Source: Rugosimonospora acidiphila | Lineage (GTDB): Bacteria; Actinomycetota; Actinomycetes; Mycobacteriales; Micromonosporaceae | DNA length: 64,000 bases | Assembly (NCBI RefSeq): GCF_039543385.1 | Contig: NZ_BAABJQ010000025.1 | Span: 1 to 64,000 of the forward strand | Reading direction: 5' to 3' | Part shown: positions 52,772 to 61,140 of the stretch, in pieces | Numbering within the stretch: the stretch's first letter is position 1 | Layout of the letters: the number at the start of each line of letters is the position of its first letter | The notes under the pieces: model-generated | Told to the model about the DNA's origin: nothing | Database searches by the model: none | What the model saw: the letters and a program-made list of their open reading frames with translations, nothing else | Made by a program: the position numbers and the translations under genes

Positions 52772-54202
52772 TCACGGACTGGTGCAGGTCAGCGCGGGCG
52801 TCGACGCGGCGCCGTTGCCGGTGAAGCCGAACTGGATGGAGGCGTGGGCGGCGAGGGCCCCGTTGTAGGACAGGCTCCTGACGGTCACGGCGGAGCCGCT
52901 GACCGACAGCGTGCCGTTCCACAGCTGGGCGATGGACTGGCCGCTGGCCAGCGTCCAGCGGACCGTCCATCCGTTGATCGCCGAGCCGCCCGCCGTCACC
53001 GTCACCTGTGCCTGGAACCCGCCCGGCCACGAGTTCGTCGCCTGGTAGGTCGCCGTGCAGGCGCCGCCGCCAGGTGTGGTCGGTGGCGTCGTGGTGGGTG
53101 GGGTAGTGGTGGGTGGGACGGTGGTCGGCGGGGTTGTCGTGGGCGGGGTGGTGGTCGGTGGCGTCGTGGTGGGTGGGGTCGTCGTCGGCGGGGTGGTGGT
53201 CGGAGGTGCGCTCGGCGGGTACGGGGCGCTGCTGGCCAGACTGTAGGCGAGGTTGGGCTGGAAGGATCCCGCCGCGTACGCGCAGCCGTCGGCCTCTCCC
53301 GGCGGCTTGATCCACAGGTACGCGTCGATGTTGGCGTCGCCCGTGTTCGTGGTCGGGTACTGGCCGATGCGCCGGTCGGTGTTGTCATCGGCGCACCAGT
53401 CGCCGCTGGCGCCGCCGTTGCGGCTGGTGTCGATGATTTGGTGCTTGTTCGGCACTCCGAGCCCGTTGAGCGCCGAGATGATCGAGCGCCCGTAGGCCGC
53501 CTCGTTGGCGGTGGAGTTGAAGTTCGACACGTTGGTGAAGAACCCGTCGGCGGCCCCGACACCGGCCGCCTTCAGCCGGTTGGCCTGATCGGACGCGCTG
53601 TTCCACGCCGAATGCCCGCCGTCGAGGTACACCTTCGCACCGGAGTCGGCCGCCTTGATGGTCTGTACCGCCGTGGCCAGGGCCTGGTCCCGTGCCGTGA
53701 CGTCGCTGGCGGACAGGCAGGTCTGCAGGGCGATGGCGTCGGTCTCCAGGATGACGATGACCGGCCGGCCACCCAACCCGGCCGAGAAGCTGGAGATCCA
53801 GCTCTGGTACTGGGTGAGGTTCGGCGCGCCGCCCGCGCTGGCGCCACCGCAGTCGCGGTTGGGGATCTCGTAGACGGACAGGACCGGGAGCTGGCCGACC
53901 GCCGCCGCGCCGACGTACGTGGCGACCTCGGACTGCACGGTCGACTGGTTGAACGTGCTCAGCCAGTGCGCCGCGGGCTGGCTGGCGACCTTGTCGCGGA
54001 TCACCGGCGTGCGGGAGTCGCTGGGGTTGGCCGCGACCCACCGGGCCACCGGCGAGTTGGGGTCGCGGTACAGGCTGCCGGAGATCGCTCCCGCCGACGC
54101 GGAGCCGGCGTTGAGCCAGGCTCCGGCCAGGACGGTACAGCCGACGGCGACCGCGGCGATGGCCGCCGCGCGCCGGGGTCTGCGGATGGGGTGCTGGGAC
54201 AC
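52772..54202 (-). CDS. Secreted GH6 cellulase with CBM2
   Basis: 476 residues. The signal peptide is AAAIAAVAVGCTVLAGAWL and ends near ASAGA. The GH6 catalytic domain has VYEIPNRDCGG, VIVILETDAIALQTC, VYLDGGHSAWN and LWIKPPGEADGCA. A linker of repeated PPTTT units follows, then a C-terminal CBM2 (ACTATYQATNSWPGGFQAQV to PALTC) for cellulose binding. It cleaves beta-1,4-glucan, as endoglucanase or cellobiohydrolase. The GTG at 54202 has GAGAGG seven bases upstream. A CebR-type operator lies 41 bases before the start. Confidence 0.95.
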   Translation of the reverse strand: MSQHPIRRPRRAAAIAAVAVGCTVLAGAWLNAGSASAGAISGSLYRDPNSPVARWVAANPSDSRTPVIRDKVASQPAAHWLSTFNQSTVQSEVATYVGAAAVGQLPVLSVYEIPNRDCGGASAGGAPNLTQYQSWISSFSAGLGGRPVIVILETDAIALQTCLSASDVTARDQALATAVQTIKAADSGAKVYLDGGHSAWNSASDQANRLKAAGVGAADGFFTNVSNFNSTANEAAYGRSIISALNGLGVPNKHQIIDTSRNGGASGDWCADDNTDRRIGQYPTTNTGDANIDAYLWIKPPGEADGCAYAAGSFQPNLAYSLASSAPYPPSAPPTTTPPTTTPPTTTPPTTTPPTTTPPTTVPPTTTPPTTTPPTTPGGGACTATYQATNSWPGGFQAQVTVTAGGSAINGWTVRWTLASGQSIAQLWNGTLSVSGSAVTVRSLSYNGALAAHASIQFGFTGNGAASTPALTCTSP

Positions 54203-54242
54203 GTGGGTTACCTCTCTCGAGAGACGTAGTGGCGAGCATCGA

Positions 54243-54256
54243 TGGGAGCGCTTCCA
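54243..54256. promoter_or_regulatory. CebR-type operator of the cellulase gene
   Basis: TGGGAGCGCTTCCA differs at one position from the palindrome TGGGAGCGCTCCCA bound by the LacI-family cellobiose repressor CebR in actinomycetes. Its place just upstream of a cellulase start makes the match meaningful. A short TCTCTCGAGAGA palindrome (54213-54224) lies between it and the ribosome site. Confidence 0.85.
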
Positions 54257-54323
54257 TGCAAGGTAGACGATCCGCACCCGGCTGCCAAGCCTGTCCTCGG
54301 CGGTCGGTGTACTCTTCGGTCCC

Positions 54324-54752
54324 GTGTTCCTGGCCCGGCTGATGTTGCGGAGTGGGCGCCGGATCGAGCTGACCGAGGCGCACCTGTCAATGACGTACGG
54401 GGGCCTGCTCGAGGGCTACCCGAACGCCGGGCTGAACGGCCGGATCGTGGATCGATTGGCACGGCGAGCCGCCAGCGTCCTGCCCGGCGCGCCGGTTCAC
54501 GTCATCGATCCGCCGCGTACCCGGCGGGACGGCGAGCAGCCTGTCCGCCCATCGTTCGGGCCCGTCGAACTGCTCCCGGCCGTGACCGTGATCGGTCGGT
54601 TCTCCTCGAGCGCCATCGACCGCAACCTGTACTGCTCGAAGCTTGTGATCGCCTGGTTTCAGGAGGACGCCGCGCTGCCGACCGCCGATCGGGCCGCCGC
54701 CGGCCTCGCCGAGGTCGATTGGGAGCGCTGGGCCGAGGACGGCGAGCTCTGA
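54324..54752 (+). CDS. Conserved hypothetical protein
   Basis: 142 residues from GTG. Recognisable parts are MLRSGRRIELTEAHLSMTYG, GGLLEGYPNAGLN, LLPAVTVIGRFSSSAI and LVIAWFQEDAALP. The MTYGGLLEGYP block looks like a conserved site, and similar proteins occur in other actinobacteria without a known function. No signal peptide or membrane helix. The N-terminus could start slightly later; the gene is divergent from the cellulase. Confidence 0.65.
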   Translation: MFLARLMLRSGRRIELTEAHLSMTYGGLLEGYPNAGLNGRIVDRLARRAASVLPGAPVHVIDPPRTRRDGEQPVRPSFGPVELLPAVTVIGRFSSSAIDRNLYCSKLVIAWFQEDAALPTADRAAAGLAEVDWERWAEDGEL

Positions 54753-54784
54753 CGAGGGCCGCGGTGACGGTCGGCCACGAGGGA

Positions 54785-55018
54785 TCAGGGTCGATCGGTG
54801 TCGATGAGCCCGCGCACCCCGAACAGCACGTCACCGATCGCGCCACGGGTCTCCAGGACAATGTCACCCCTCCGGTCGGAGCGGAACAAGCCGGGGAGCA
54901 CCTCCGGTGCCCCGTCGAGCGCGCCGCGCGGGACGGCGTCCGCCGGTGAGAGGAACGGGTGCAGTAGGGGCCCTACGGTGCTGTCGGCGTTGATCCCGGT
55001 GTCCGGTGCCAGACCTGG
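54785..55018 (-). pseudogene. Start-less reading frame, possible gene fragment
   Basis: A 78-codon open frame with strong GC in the third position reads GLAPDTGINADSTVGPLLHP, then SPADAVPRGALDG, GLFRSDRRGDIVLETRGAIG and DVLFGVRGLIDTDRP before TGA. There is no start codon near its beginning; it opens directly after an in-frame stop. Codon use resembles a real gene, so it may be the remaining 3' end of a lost gene. The rest of the 54753-55106 interval holds the leader of the next gene. Confidence 0.4.
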
Positions 55019-55084
55019 TGCTCATCACGGAAGTTGAGTGGGCAAACGTGGCCGTCATCTATTAGAATGGGTGTACTAAAACAG

Positions 55085-55099
55085 CTCCCTAGCTGGGAG
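55085..55099 (+). promoter_or_regulatory. Hairpin over the ribosome binding site
   Basis: CTCCC pairs with GGGAG around TAGCT. The right arm is the GGGAGG ribosome site located six bases before the ATG at 55107, so folding could limit translation. A TAGAAT -10-like hexamer lies at 55063-55068. Confidence 0.45.
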
Positions 55100-55106
55100 G
55101 ACTCGC

Positions 55107-55766
55107 ATGGTTCCCGCTGCCGGCACCCCCACCACCGCCCCCGCTCCCTACGCCACCCTGCTCTCCTTCAGCCGCTACATCGGTCGCACCGGACCGGCGA
55201 AGGCGACCTTCGTCGGGGGCCTGCGCCGGGCGCGGCAGGCCCACTCCGGCTTCAACCCGCACGGCCAGTTCGTCAAGGCGCTCAAGGCCGACATTCAGTT
55301 CCGCAACCGTGGCGAGCGCACCGCGATCGCGGCGGCCGTCGACGCGGTCGCGCCCCGCTGGCGGTCGCTCTACGCGGCCCTCGAGGCCGGCGGCGCGCGC
55401 TACCTGGAGTCCCTCGGCGACCCGGCGCAGGTCGAGCTGGCGCAGGCCCGCGACGCGCTCGGCGTGATCGGCGGCCTGACCGTGAAGGTCAACCCGCAGT
55501 TCGGGCTGCGCTATGCCGACGGCCGCGTCGAGGCCGTGCGGCTGCACTTCGACGAGCAGCCACCCCCGCCCGAACTGGTGGTGGCCACGCTCTACCTGAT
55601 GGACCGGCACATGCCGCGCATCCTGCCCAAGGCCGAGCCGGTGCTGGTCGACCTGCGGCGGGGTGAGTCGCACCGGCCGGACCCGAAGACCCGCCCCGAC
55701 GACGTCGAGCGCTGGCTGGCCGGCGAGGCGGTCGCCTTCGCCGCGATGTGGGGCGCGGCGGCGTAG
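55107..55766 (+). CDS. Conserved hypothetical protein
   Basis: 219 residues, soluble. It begins with a Thr/Pro/Ala leader and then SFSRYIGRTGPAKATFVGGL, FNPHGQFVKALKADIQFRNR and KVNPQFGLRYADGRVEAVRL, ending WLAGEAVAFAAMWGAAA. No known domain was recognised. Good codon bias, a strong ribosome site and its own terminator argue for a real, independently transcribed gene. The RYIGRTGPAKATFVGGLR stretch is basic and could bind nucleic acid, which is speculation. Confidence 0.7.
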   Translation: MVPAAGTPTTAPAPYATLLSFSRYIGRTGPAKATFVGGLRRARQAHSGFNPHGQFVKALKADIQFRNRGERTAIAAAVDAVAPRWRSLYAALEAGGARYLESLGDPAQVELAQARDALGVIGGLTVKVNPQFGLRYADGRVEAVRLHFDEQPPPPELVVATLYLMDRHMPRILPKAEPVLVDLRRGESHRPDPKTRPDDVERWLAGEAVAFAAMWGAAA

Positions 55767-55785
55767 CCGCGGAGCCGCCACCCAA

Positions 55786-55833
55786 TCTCCGGGAACCCGC
55801 CACGCGATCGGGCGTGTGGCGGGTTCCCGGAGA
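55786..55833 (+). terminator. Long hairpin (18-bp arms)
   Basis: TCTCCGGGAACCCGCCAC pairs perfectly with its complement at 55816-55833 around a 12-base loop. It begins 20 bases after the preceding stop codon and is the longest perfect hairpin in the window. Confidence 0.8.
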
Positions 55834-55935
55834 CTCCGGACCCGGACGTCCCCGGCCCTTGACGCAGGGGAGCCGGCCTCCGCGCAGGACGCGTGAGAGA
55901 CTGTCACGATCGGAGGGGCAGGAACGGGGGCCGGT

Positions 55936-56694
55936 GTGATCCGCTGGAGCTACGCCTTCATCGACCGTCCGATGGACCAGTTCGCCCGCGCCGCCGAGTT
56001 CTGGACGGCGGCGACCGCCACGCACCTGTCGGAGAGGCGCGGCACCGGCGGTGAGTTCGTGACGCTGTTGCCGTCGCAAGGCGATGCGTGCCTGAAGTTG
56101 CAGGGCGTGGGCGATGAGGGCGGGGCGCACCTGGATCTGAACGTCGAGGACGTGTCGGCGACCGTCGCCAGGGCCCGCGCGCTCGGTGCGACGGTCGCCG
56201 CACCGTACGGCGACTGGGCGGTTCTGCGTTCGCCCGGCGGCCTGCCGTTCTGCGTTCTCCCCTATGAGGCAGGGGTCGACCGGCCGCCGGTGGTGGTGAC
56301 GCAGGACGGGGCGGGTAGCCGCCTGGACCAGGTGTGCCTCGACATCGCCCCGGCGGCGTACGACGCCGAGGTGGCGTTCTGGCTGGCGCCGACCGGGTGG
56401 CGTCCGCAGAACGGCAGCCACGCGGAGTTCATCGCGCTCGACCCGCCGCCCGAGTTGCCGGTACGCATCCTGCTGCAGCGCCTCGAGGCGGCCCGCCCCG
56501 CCTCCACCCGCCTCATCTCCGCCCACCTCGATCTGGCCTGCTCCGACGTTGAGGCCGTCCGGGACTGGCACGAGCGGCTCGGCGCCCGCCTGGTCGCCAG
56601 GTACTCCGACTGGCTGGTCATGCGGGATCCGGCCGGTGGGACGTACTGCCTGACTCGGCGGGACCCGGAGACCGGCGACCGGTCCACGGCCTGA
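55936..56694 (+). CDS. Two-domain VOC (glyoxalase-fold) protein
   Basis: 252 residues with two tandem VOC units: WSYAFIDRPMDQFARAAEFW to GLPFCVLPYEA, and LDQVCLDIAPAAYDAEVAFW to GGTYCLTRRDPE. DLNVEDVSATVARARALGAT and HLDLACSDVEAVRDWHERLG mark the second halves of the units. The fold hosts lyases, dioxygenases and drug-binding proteins; metal ligands are not obvious, so a binding or resistance role is possible. GTG start. Confidence 0.85.
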   Translation: MIRWSYAFIDRPMDQFARAAEFWTAATATHLSERRGTGGEFVTLLPSQGDACLKLQGVGDEGGAHLDLNVEDVSATVARARALGATVAAPYGDWAVLRSPGGLPFCVLPYEAGVDRPPVVVTQDGAGSRLDQVCLDIAPAAYDAEVAFWLAPTGWRPQNGSHAEFIALDPPPELPVRILLQRLEAARPASTRLISAHLDLACSDVEAVRDWHERLGARLVARYSDWLVMRDPAGGTYCLTRRDPETGDRSTA

Positions 56695-57323
56695 GCGCGC
56701 TGCCGCCGGCGCCCGGCCAGGCGGAGCCGTCGCGGTGGTCTGACCGCTTCATTCACGGGCTCGTAATGCCCGCTTCACGCGGCCATCGTTGACGGGGTAC
56801 GCGCTGTGGTTAACGTTCGGGCCTGCGCACGACGGGCCGCCGACGGATCGATCAATTCACCGACGCCCGCGTTCCGCCGAGGGGTTCGCACCAACTCCTG
56901 GGATGACCGCGGCGAGGCGCCTGCCCGGCCCCCTCGGAGAAGCCGGGCAGGCGCCGCGGCGCAGCCTGCTGGTGATGACCAGGTCGGTCGGTGCCCCGTC
57001 GGCGGAAAGGGCGACGTGCTCGGGGTCGTAGGCGCGGCGCTCGACGCGCGTGGGGCGGTGGTCTGGCCGGGCGTGGCCAGAAGCGCCGCGGGGACCGTAC
57101 CCGCGTCCGCGCCCCTGGTGGCGACCAGGCGGGTGCCGACCACGGCGGTCGACAGCGCGATCGGAACGAACAGCTTCGCCCGCCGGCGACCGAAAGCCGT
57201 GGGGGAGTGCGGAAACGACCGGCGGCCGGAGGACGTCGTGTCCCCGGGCCGCCGGCCGTTAGCTCCTCCCCGGCGCCCGCCCGCTCATCGCGGCGGACGC
57301 CGGGGCTCCCCGCCCCCCGGCGG
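56695..57323. other. 629-base interval without a convincing gene
   Basis: It contains two hairpins. One at 56916-56955 has 13-bp arms (GGCGCCTGCCCGG and complement). One at 57219-57255 has 9-bp arms (CCGGCGGCC). A minus-strand frame near 57050-57200 reads RRAKLFVPIALSTAVVGTRL, which looks like a signal peptide, but it lacks a start codon and the following sequence is low-complexity. This may be the remains of a secreted-protein gene. Confidence 0.45.
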
Positions 57324-57893
57324 TCAGTTGGTCGCGGCGGCGCGCAGCGGCGCGAGCGCGTTGCTCCACGCCACGACCTGGTCCAGCACGGTCGTCAGCT
57401 GCCCGGCCGCGAACTGGTTCGGCTTGAACACGCTGTAGTTCTCGAAGTCGGTCGCGAGCGACAGGGCCACCTGAGCGCGCACGTCCGCCATCATGAGCTC
57501 GCCAGCGATCAGCCGGAGGTTCTCGACCGCGCGGGCGCCGCCGACCGAGCCGTAGCTGACGAAGCCCACGGCCTTGTTGTTCCACTCCGCGAACAGGAAG
57601 TCGATGGCGTTCTTGAGCGCGCCCGACGTCGAGTGGTTGTACTCCGGCGTCACCATGACGAAGCCGTCGAACGAACCGATCTTCGCCGCCCACTCCAGGG
57701 TGTGCGGCTGGCTGTACTGGCCCATCGACGGCGGGACCGCCTCGTCCAGGTGGGGAAGCTTGTAGTCGAGCAGGTCGACGAGCTCAAACTCGGCGTCGCT
57801 GCGCTGAGAGGCGAGTTCGTACACCCAGCGGGCCACGGCCTCGCCGTTACGTCCCGGCCGGGTGCTGCCGAGGATGATTCCGATCTTGGGCAT
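57324..57893 (-). CDS. NADPH-dependent FMN reductase (flavodoxin-like quinone/azo reductase)
   Basis: 189 residues. The flavodoxin-fold signature is complete: IGIILGSTRPGRNGEAVARW, VMVTPEYNHSTSGALKNAID and VSYGSVGGARAVENLR. Such enzymes use FMN and NADPH to reduce quinones, azo dyes or chromate by two electrons. GAAGGAGAACCACC precedes the ATG. It is divergent from a MarR regulator with two identical operator-like palindromes between them, suggesting induction by an electrophile or quinone. Confidence 0.93.
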   Translation of the reverse strand: MPKIGIILGSTRPGRNGEAVARWVYELASQRSDAEFELVDLLDYKLPHLDEAVPPSMGQYSQPHTLEWAAKIGSFDGFVMVTPEYNHSTSGALKNAIDFLFAEWNNKAVGFVSYGSVGGARAVENLRLIAGELMMADVRAQVALSLATDFENYSVFKPNQFAAGQLTTVLDQVVAWSNALAPLRAAATN

Positions 57894-57937
57894 GTGCGGT
57901 GGTTCTCCTTCAAGAACAGCGTCGCTCAGGAAGCCTG

Positions 57938-57957
57938 ATTTGCTTGACGAAGCAAAT
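57938..57957. promoter_or_regulatory. Operator 1 between the FMN reductase and MarR genes
   Basis: ATTTGCTT-GACG-AAGCAAAT, 8-base perfect arms, with core TTGCT-N6-AGCAA. The centre lies 28 bases from the centre of the second site. Confidence 0.7.
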
Positions 57958-57967
57958 ATAGTGGTGG

Positions 57968-57983
57968 TTGCTCCATCAAGCAA
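57968..57983. promoter_or_regulatory. Operator 2 between the FMN reductase and MarR genes
   Basis: TTGCT-CCATCA-AGCAA, the same TTGCT-N6-AGCAA core as operator 1, 14 bases upstream of the MarR start codon. Confidence 0.65.
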
Positions 57984-57996
57984 TTATTCTAGTTTC

Positions 57997-58503
57997 ATGA
58001 CAGCCGTCACACCGCCGCTTCAGCCCTTGAGCGGTGCCGAGGAGGCGGTGGTGCGCGCGCTGGGCCGGGTGATCCAGGTACTGCCCCGCGTGATGGACGC
58101 CGACCTGGTCCGCGAGCAGCGCCTGCCGCTCAACGAGTACATGACCCTGGTGAACCTGTCGGAGGCCCCCGACCGCCAGATGCGGATGAACGAGCTCGCG
58201 GCGGCGTGCTTCCTCTCACTGAGTGGGATGACCCGCATCGTCGACCGCCTGGTCGCGGAGGGGCTGATCGAGCGGGTCAGGTGTCCCGAGGACGCCCGCG
58301 GGTGGAACGCCGTGCTCACCGACGCCGGACTGACTCGCCTCGAGCAGGCGTACCCGGCGCACCTGGCCAGCGTGCGTCGCCGCGTCGTCGACCACCTCGA
58401 CGGGATCGATCTCGCCCGGCTCGCCCAGGCGCTGCAGCGCTTCGGGACCTGCGGGATCGACCCGACCGGCGCACAGGGCGAGCCCTGTCCGGAAAGCGAG
58501 TAG
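57997..58503 (+). CDS. MarR-family transcriptional regulator
   Basis: 168 residues. Winged helix in RMNELAAACFLSLSGMTRIV, DRLVAEGLIERVRCPEDARG and WNAVLTDAGLTRLEQAYPAH. Cysteines in ACFL, VRCPE and near the end (GTCGIDPTG, EPCPES) could sense oxidants or electrophiles, as in other MarR proteins that control quinone reductases. It is divergent from the FMN reductase and almost surely binds the two identical palindromes between them. Confidence 0.9.
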   Translation: MTAVTPPLQPLSGAEEAVVRALGRVIQVLPRVMDADLVREQRLPLNEYMTLVNLSEAPDRQMRMNELAAACFLSLSGMTRIVDRLVAEGLIERVRCPEDARGWNAVLTDAGLTRLEQAYPAHLASVRRRVVDHLDGIDLARLAQALQRFGTCGIDPTGAQGEPCPESE

Positions 58504-58596
58504 TGCCCCGGCGGGGTCGCGCGCCAGAGTGTCCGTTGCCTACAGTGATCGTTCTGCCTATGGAGGCCTCGTGGCCCCGGCGACAGGAGACGGTCA

Positions 58597-59868
58597 GTGC
58601 AGTATTCTTCCCACTCGGCTGGCGCTATCCGGGAGTTGGATCAAGAGGACGGGGCGCCCGATCCGCGAGGGGCTAAGGCTACTAAGGGTAACCGGGGCGC
58701 CCGTACCAAGCGCCGGTCGCCCCGGAGGCGGCCCAAGGGTCCGTTGTGGGCCCGACTCCTGATCGTCTTCGGCGCGGTCCTGGCCATCGGCAGCGGCGGG
58801 ACCATCGCCGGCTTCCACATCGTGCTGGCCGAGGCGACGAAGAGCTTCGGTAAGCAGGACCTGCTCGGCAAGGCCGCCGGCGCCACCACCGGCGGCAAGC
58901 ACGCGTCCATCACCGGCGCGAAGAATATCCTGCTCATCGGGGTCGACTCGAGGCCGGGCCAGAACGCGGACCTGCTGATCCGCTCCGACACCATCATCAT
59001 CATGCACATCCCGGCGGATCACACCGAGGGGTATCTGGTCTCCATCCCCCGCGACACCAAGGTGCACATCCCCGCGTACGACAACGGGAAGCACAAGTAC
59101 CCGGGCGGCAACGAGAAGATCAACGCTGCGTTCGCCCACGGCGGCGAACAGCTCACCGGCGACACGGCCCGCCAGCACAGCGTGGAGCTGCTCGCGCTCA
59201 CCCTCAAGGATCTGTACGGCCTCACCTTCGACGCGGCCGCGATCGTCGACTTCACCGGCTTCCAAAAAGTGGTCGGGGTGCTCGGCGGGGTCGACATGTG
59301 CGTGGACGAGGACACCAAGTCGATCCACATCGGCTACAAGAACGGCAAGCAGGTCTCGCCGTCGGTCCGGCTGCACTCCGACGGTACGGTGGCCGGTCCG
59401 CTGCCCGGCGTCACGCCGAAGGACTACCCCGTGGGCTGCTACCACATGAAGGATTGGGAGGCGCTGGACTTCGTGCGCCAGCGGGACCTGCTCAAGAACC
59501 AGGACACCGACTACGGCCGCCAGCGCCACCAGCAGCAGTTTCTCAAGGCGATCTTCAAGGAGATCGCGAGCAAGGACGTGTTGACCAACCCGGGCAAGCT
59601 GTCCGGGGTGCTCAACACGATCGGCCAGGCGATGACCATCGACCAGGGCAAGTTCTCCATCCAGGACTGGCTGTTCGCGATGAAGGGCATCGGCGCCGAC
59701 GACCTGATCACCCTGAAGACCAACGACGGCCACTTCAACCCGGTGCCCGGCGACCTCTCCTATGAGGCACTCAACGCCACCAGCCTGCAGATGCTGCAGT
59801 CGGTCAAGGACGACACCATGGCTGAGTTCGTCAACCTCCATCCGGACTGGGTGGCCTCCAGCACCTGA
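58597..59868 (+). CDS. LytR-CpsA-Psr (LCP) family ligase
   Basis: 423 residues. A basic cytoplasmic tail of about 50 residues (KRRSPRRRPKGPLW) precedes one transmembrane helix (LLIVFGAVLAIGSGGTIAGF). The extracellular LCP domain has NILLIGVDSRPG, LLIRSDTIIIMHIPAD, VSIPRDTKVHIP, NEKINAAFAHGG and WEALDFVRQRDLL with TDYGRQRHQQQFLKA. The enzyme transfers glycopolymers from lipid carriers to peptidoglycan or arabinogalactan-like wall. The GTG start is preceded by AGGAGA. Confidence 0.95.
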   Translation: MQYSSHSAGAIRELDQEDGAPDPRGAKATKGNRGARTKRRSPRRRPKGPLWARLLIVFGAVLAIGSGGTIAGFHIVLAEATKSFGKQDLLGKAAGATTGGKHASITGAKNILLIGVDSRPGQNADLLIRSDTIIIMHIPADHTEGYLVSIPRDTKVHIPAYDNGKHKYPGGNEKINAAFAHGGEQLTGDTARQHSVELLALTLKDLYGLTFDAAAIVDFTGFQKVVGVLGGVDMCVDEDTKSIHIGYKNGKQVSPSVRLHSDGTVAGPLPGVTPKDYPVGCYHMKDWEALDFVRQRDLLKNQDTDYGRQRHQQQFLKAIFKEIASKDVLTNPGKLSGVLNTIGQAMTIDQGKFSIQDWLFAMKGIGADDLITLKTNDGHFNPVPGDLSYEALNATSLQMLQSVKDDTMAEFVNLHPDWVASST

Positions 59869-59979
59869 GCCCTCCGCCCGGCGCGGTGGCCGTCCCCGAC
59901 GGGGCTGACCACCCCGGCGCGCCGTTCGGCCTGGCCGGCGTACCCGCGTACCGGCGCCGGAGTGTGCAGAATGGGGGGC

Positions 59980-61080
59980 ATGAAGCTGCCGGTCATGCCT
60001 CCCGTCGCGCCGATGCTCGCCAAGTCGGTCCCGACCATTCCGCCGGACGCGTCGTACGAGCCGAAGTGGGACGGCTTCCGGTCGATCATCTTCCGGGACG
60101 GCGACGAGGTCGAGATCGGCAGCCGCAACGAGCGGCCGATGACCCGATACTTCCCCGAGTTGGTCGCGGCGTTCCGGCGCGAGCTGCCCGAGCGCTGCGT
60201 GGTGGACGGCGAGATCGTCCTCGGCACCCCGGAAGGGTTGGACTTCGAGGCGCTCCAGCAGCGCATCCACCCGGCCGCGTCCCGGGTCAACCTGCTCGCC
60301 GAGCAGACGCCGGCCTCCTTCATCGCCTTCGACCTGCTCGCCCTCGCCGACGAGGACCTGACCGGCCGGCCGTTCGCCGAGCGGCGGGCGATGCTGGAGC
60401 AGGCGCTGCGGGACGCGAACGCGCCGGTGCACGTGACGCCGGTGACCACCGACCGCGAGCTCGCGGAGCGCTGGTTCGAGCAGTTCGAGGGCGCCGGGCT
60501 GGACGGCGTGGTGGCCAAGCCGCTGGACGGCCCGTACCAGCCGGACAAGCGGGTCATGTTCAAGATCAAGCATGAGCGGACGGCCGACTGTGTCGTCGCC
60601 GGGTACCGGCCGCACAAGAGCGGCCCCGACGTCATCGGCTCCCTGCTGCTCGGCCTGTACACCGAGGACGGCGCGCTGGCCTCGGTCGGGGTGATCGGCG
60701 CGTTCCCGATGAGCGAGCGCAAGAACCTCTTCGCCGAGCTGCAGCCGCTGGTCACCACATTCGACCAACACCCGTGGGACTGGGCGGGCCCGGTGGACGG
60801 GGTACGCAACCCCCGGGACAACGAGACGTCCCGGTGGAACGCCGGCAAGGATCTGTCCTTCACGCCGCTGCGCCCCGAGCGCGTGGTCGAGGTCCGGTAC
60901 GACCACATGGAGGGCACCCGGTTCCGGCACACCGCCCAGTTCGTGCGGTGGCGGCCGGACCGCACTCCGGAGTCGTGCACGTTCGCGCAGCTGGAGCAGC
61001 CGATCACCTTCGCGCTCAACGACATCGTGCCCGGCCTGCACCCCACCGGGTCGGCGGCCGGTCTCGGCGACTCGGCGTGA
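59980..61080 (+). CDS. ligC: ATP-dependent DNA ligase, LigC type
   Basis: 366 residues. Adenylation motif I is YEPKWDGFRS with nucleophile Lys29; motif III is FIAFDLLAL; motif IV is GLDGVVAKPL; motif V is MFKIKHERTADCVVAG. A C-terminal OB fold follows. LigC enzymes serve base-excision and backup end-joining repair in actinobacteria. The ATG at 59980 is the third in-frame ATG and the one where homology starts. The matching LigD-type polymerase lies at 13.2 kb, not beside it. Confidence 0.93.
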   Translation: MKLPVMPPVAPMLAKSVPTIPPDASYEPKWDGFRSIIFRDGDEVEIGSRNERPMTRYFPELVAAFRRELPERCVVDGEIVLGTPEGLDFEALQQRIHPAASRVNLLAEQTPASFIAFDLLALADEDLTGRPFAERRAMLEQALRDANAPVHVTPVTTDRELAERWFEQFEGAGLDGVVAKPLDGPYQPDKRVMFKIKHERTADCVVAGYRPHKSGPDVIGSLLLGLYTEDGALASVGVIGAFPMSERKNLFAELQPLVTTFDQHPWDWAGPVDGVRNPRDNETSRWNAGKDLSFTPLRPERVVEVRYDHMEGTRFRHTAQFVRWRPDRTPESCTFAQLEQPITFALNDIVPGLHPTGSAAGLGDSA

Positions 61081-61140
61081 CACAGGGTTGGGCAATCAGC
61101 TCGTGACGTGAGGTGGAACGGATTCTGAGACCATGGCGCG

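Noticed and set aside
53060..53215. GT-rich repeats as a separate DNA element
   Set aside because: They encode the PPTTT linker of the cellulase on the other strand, a normal feature of modular glycosidases.
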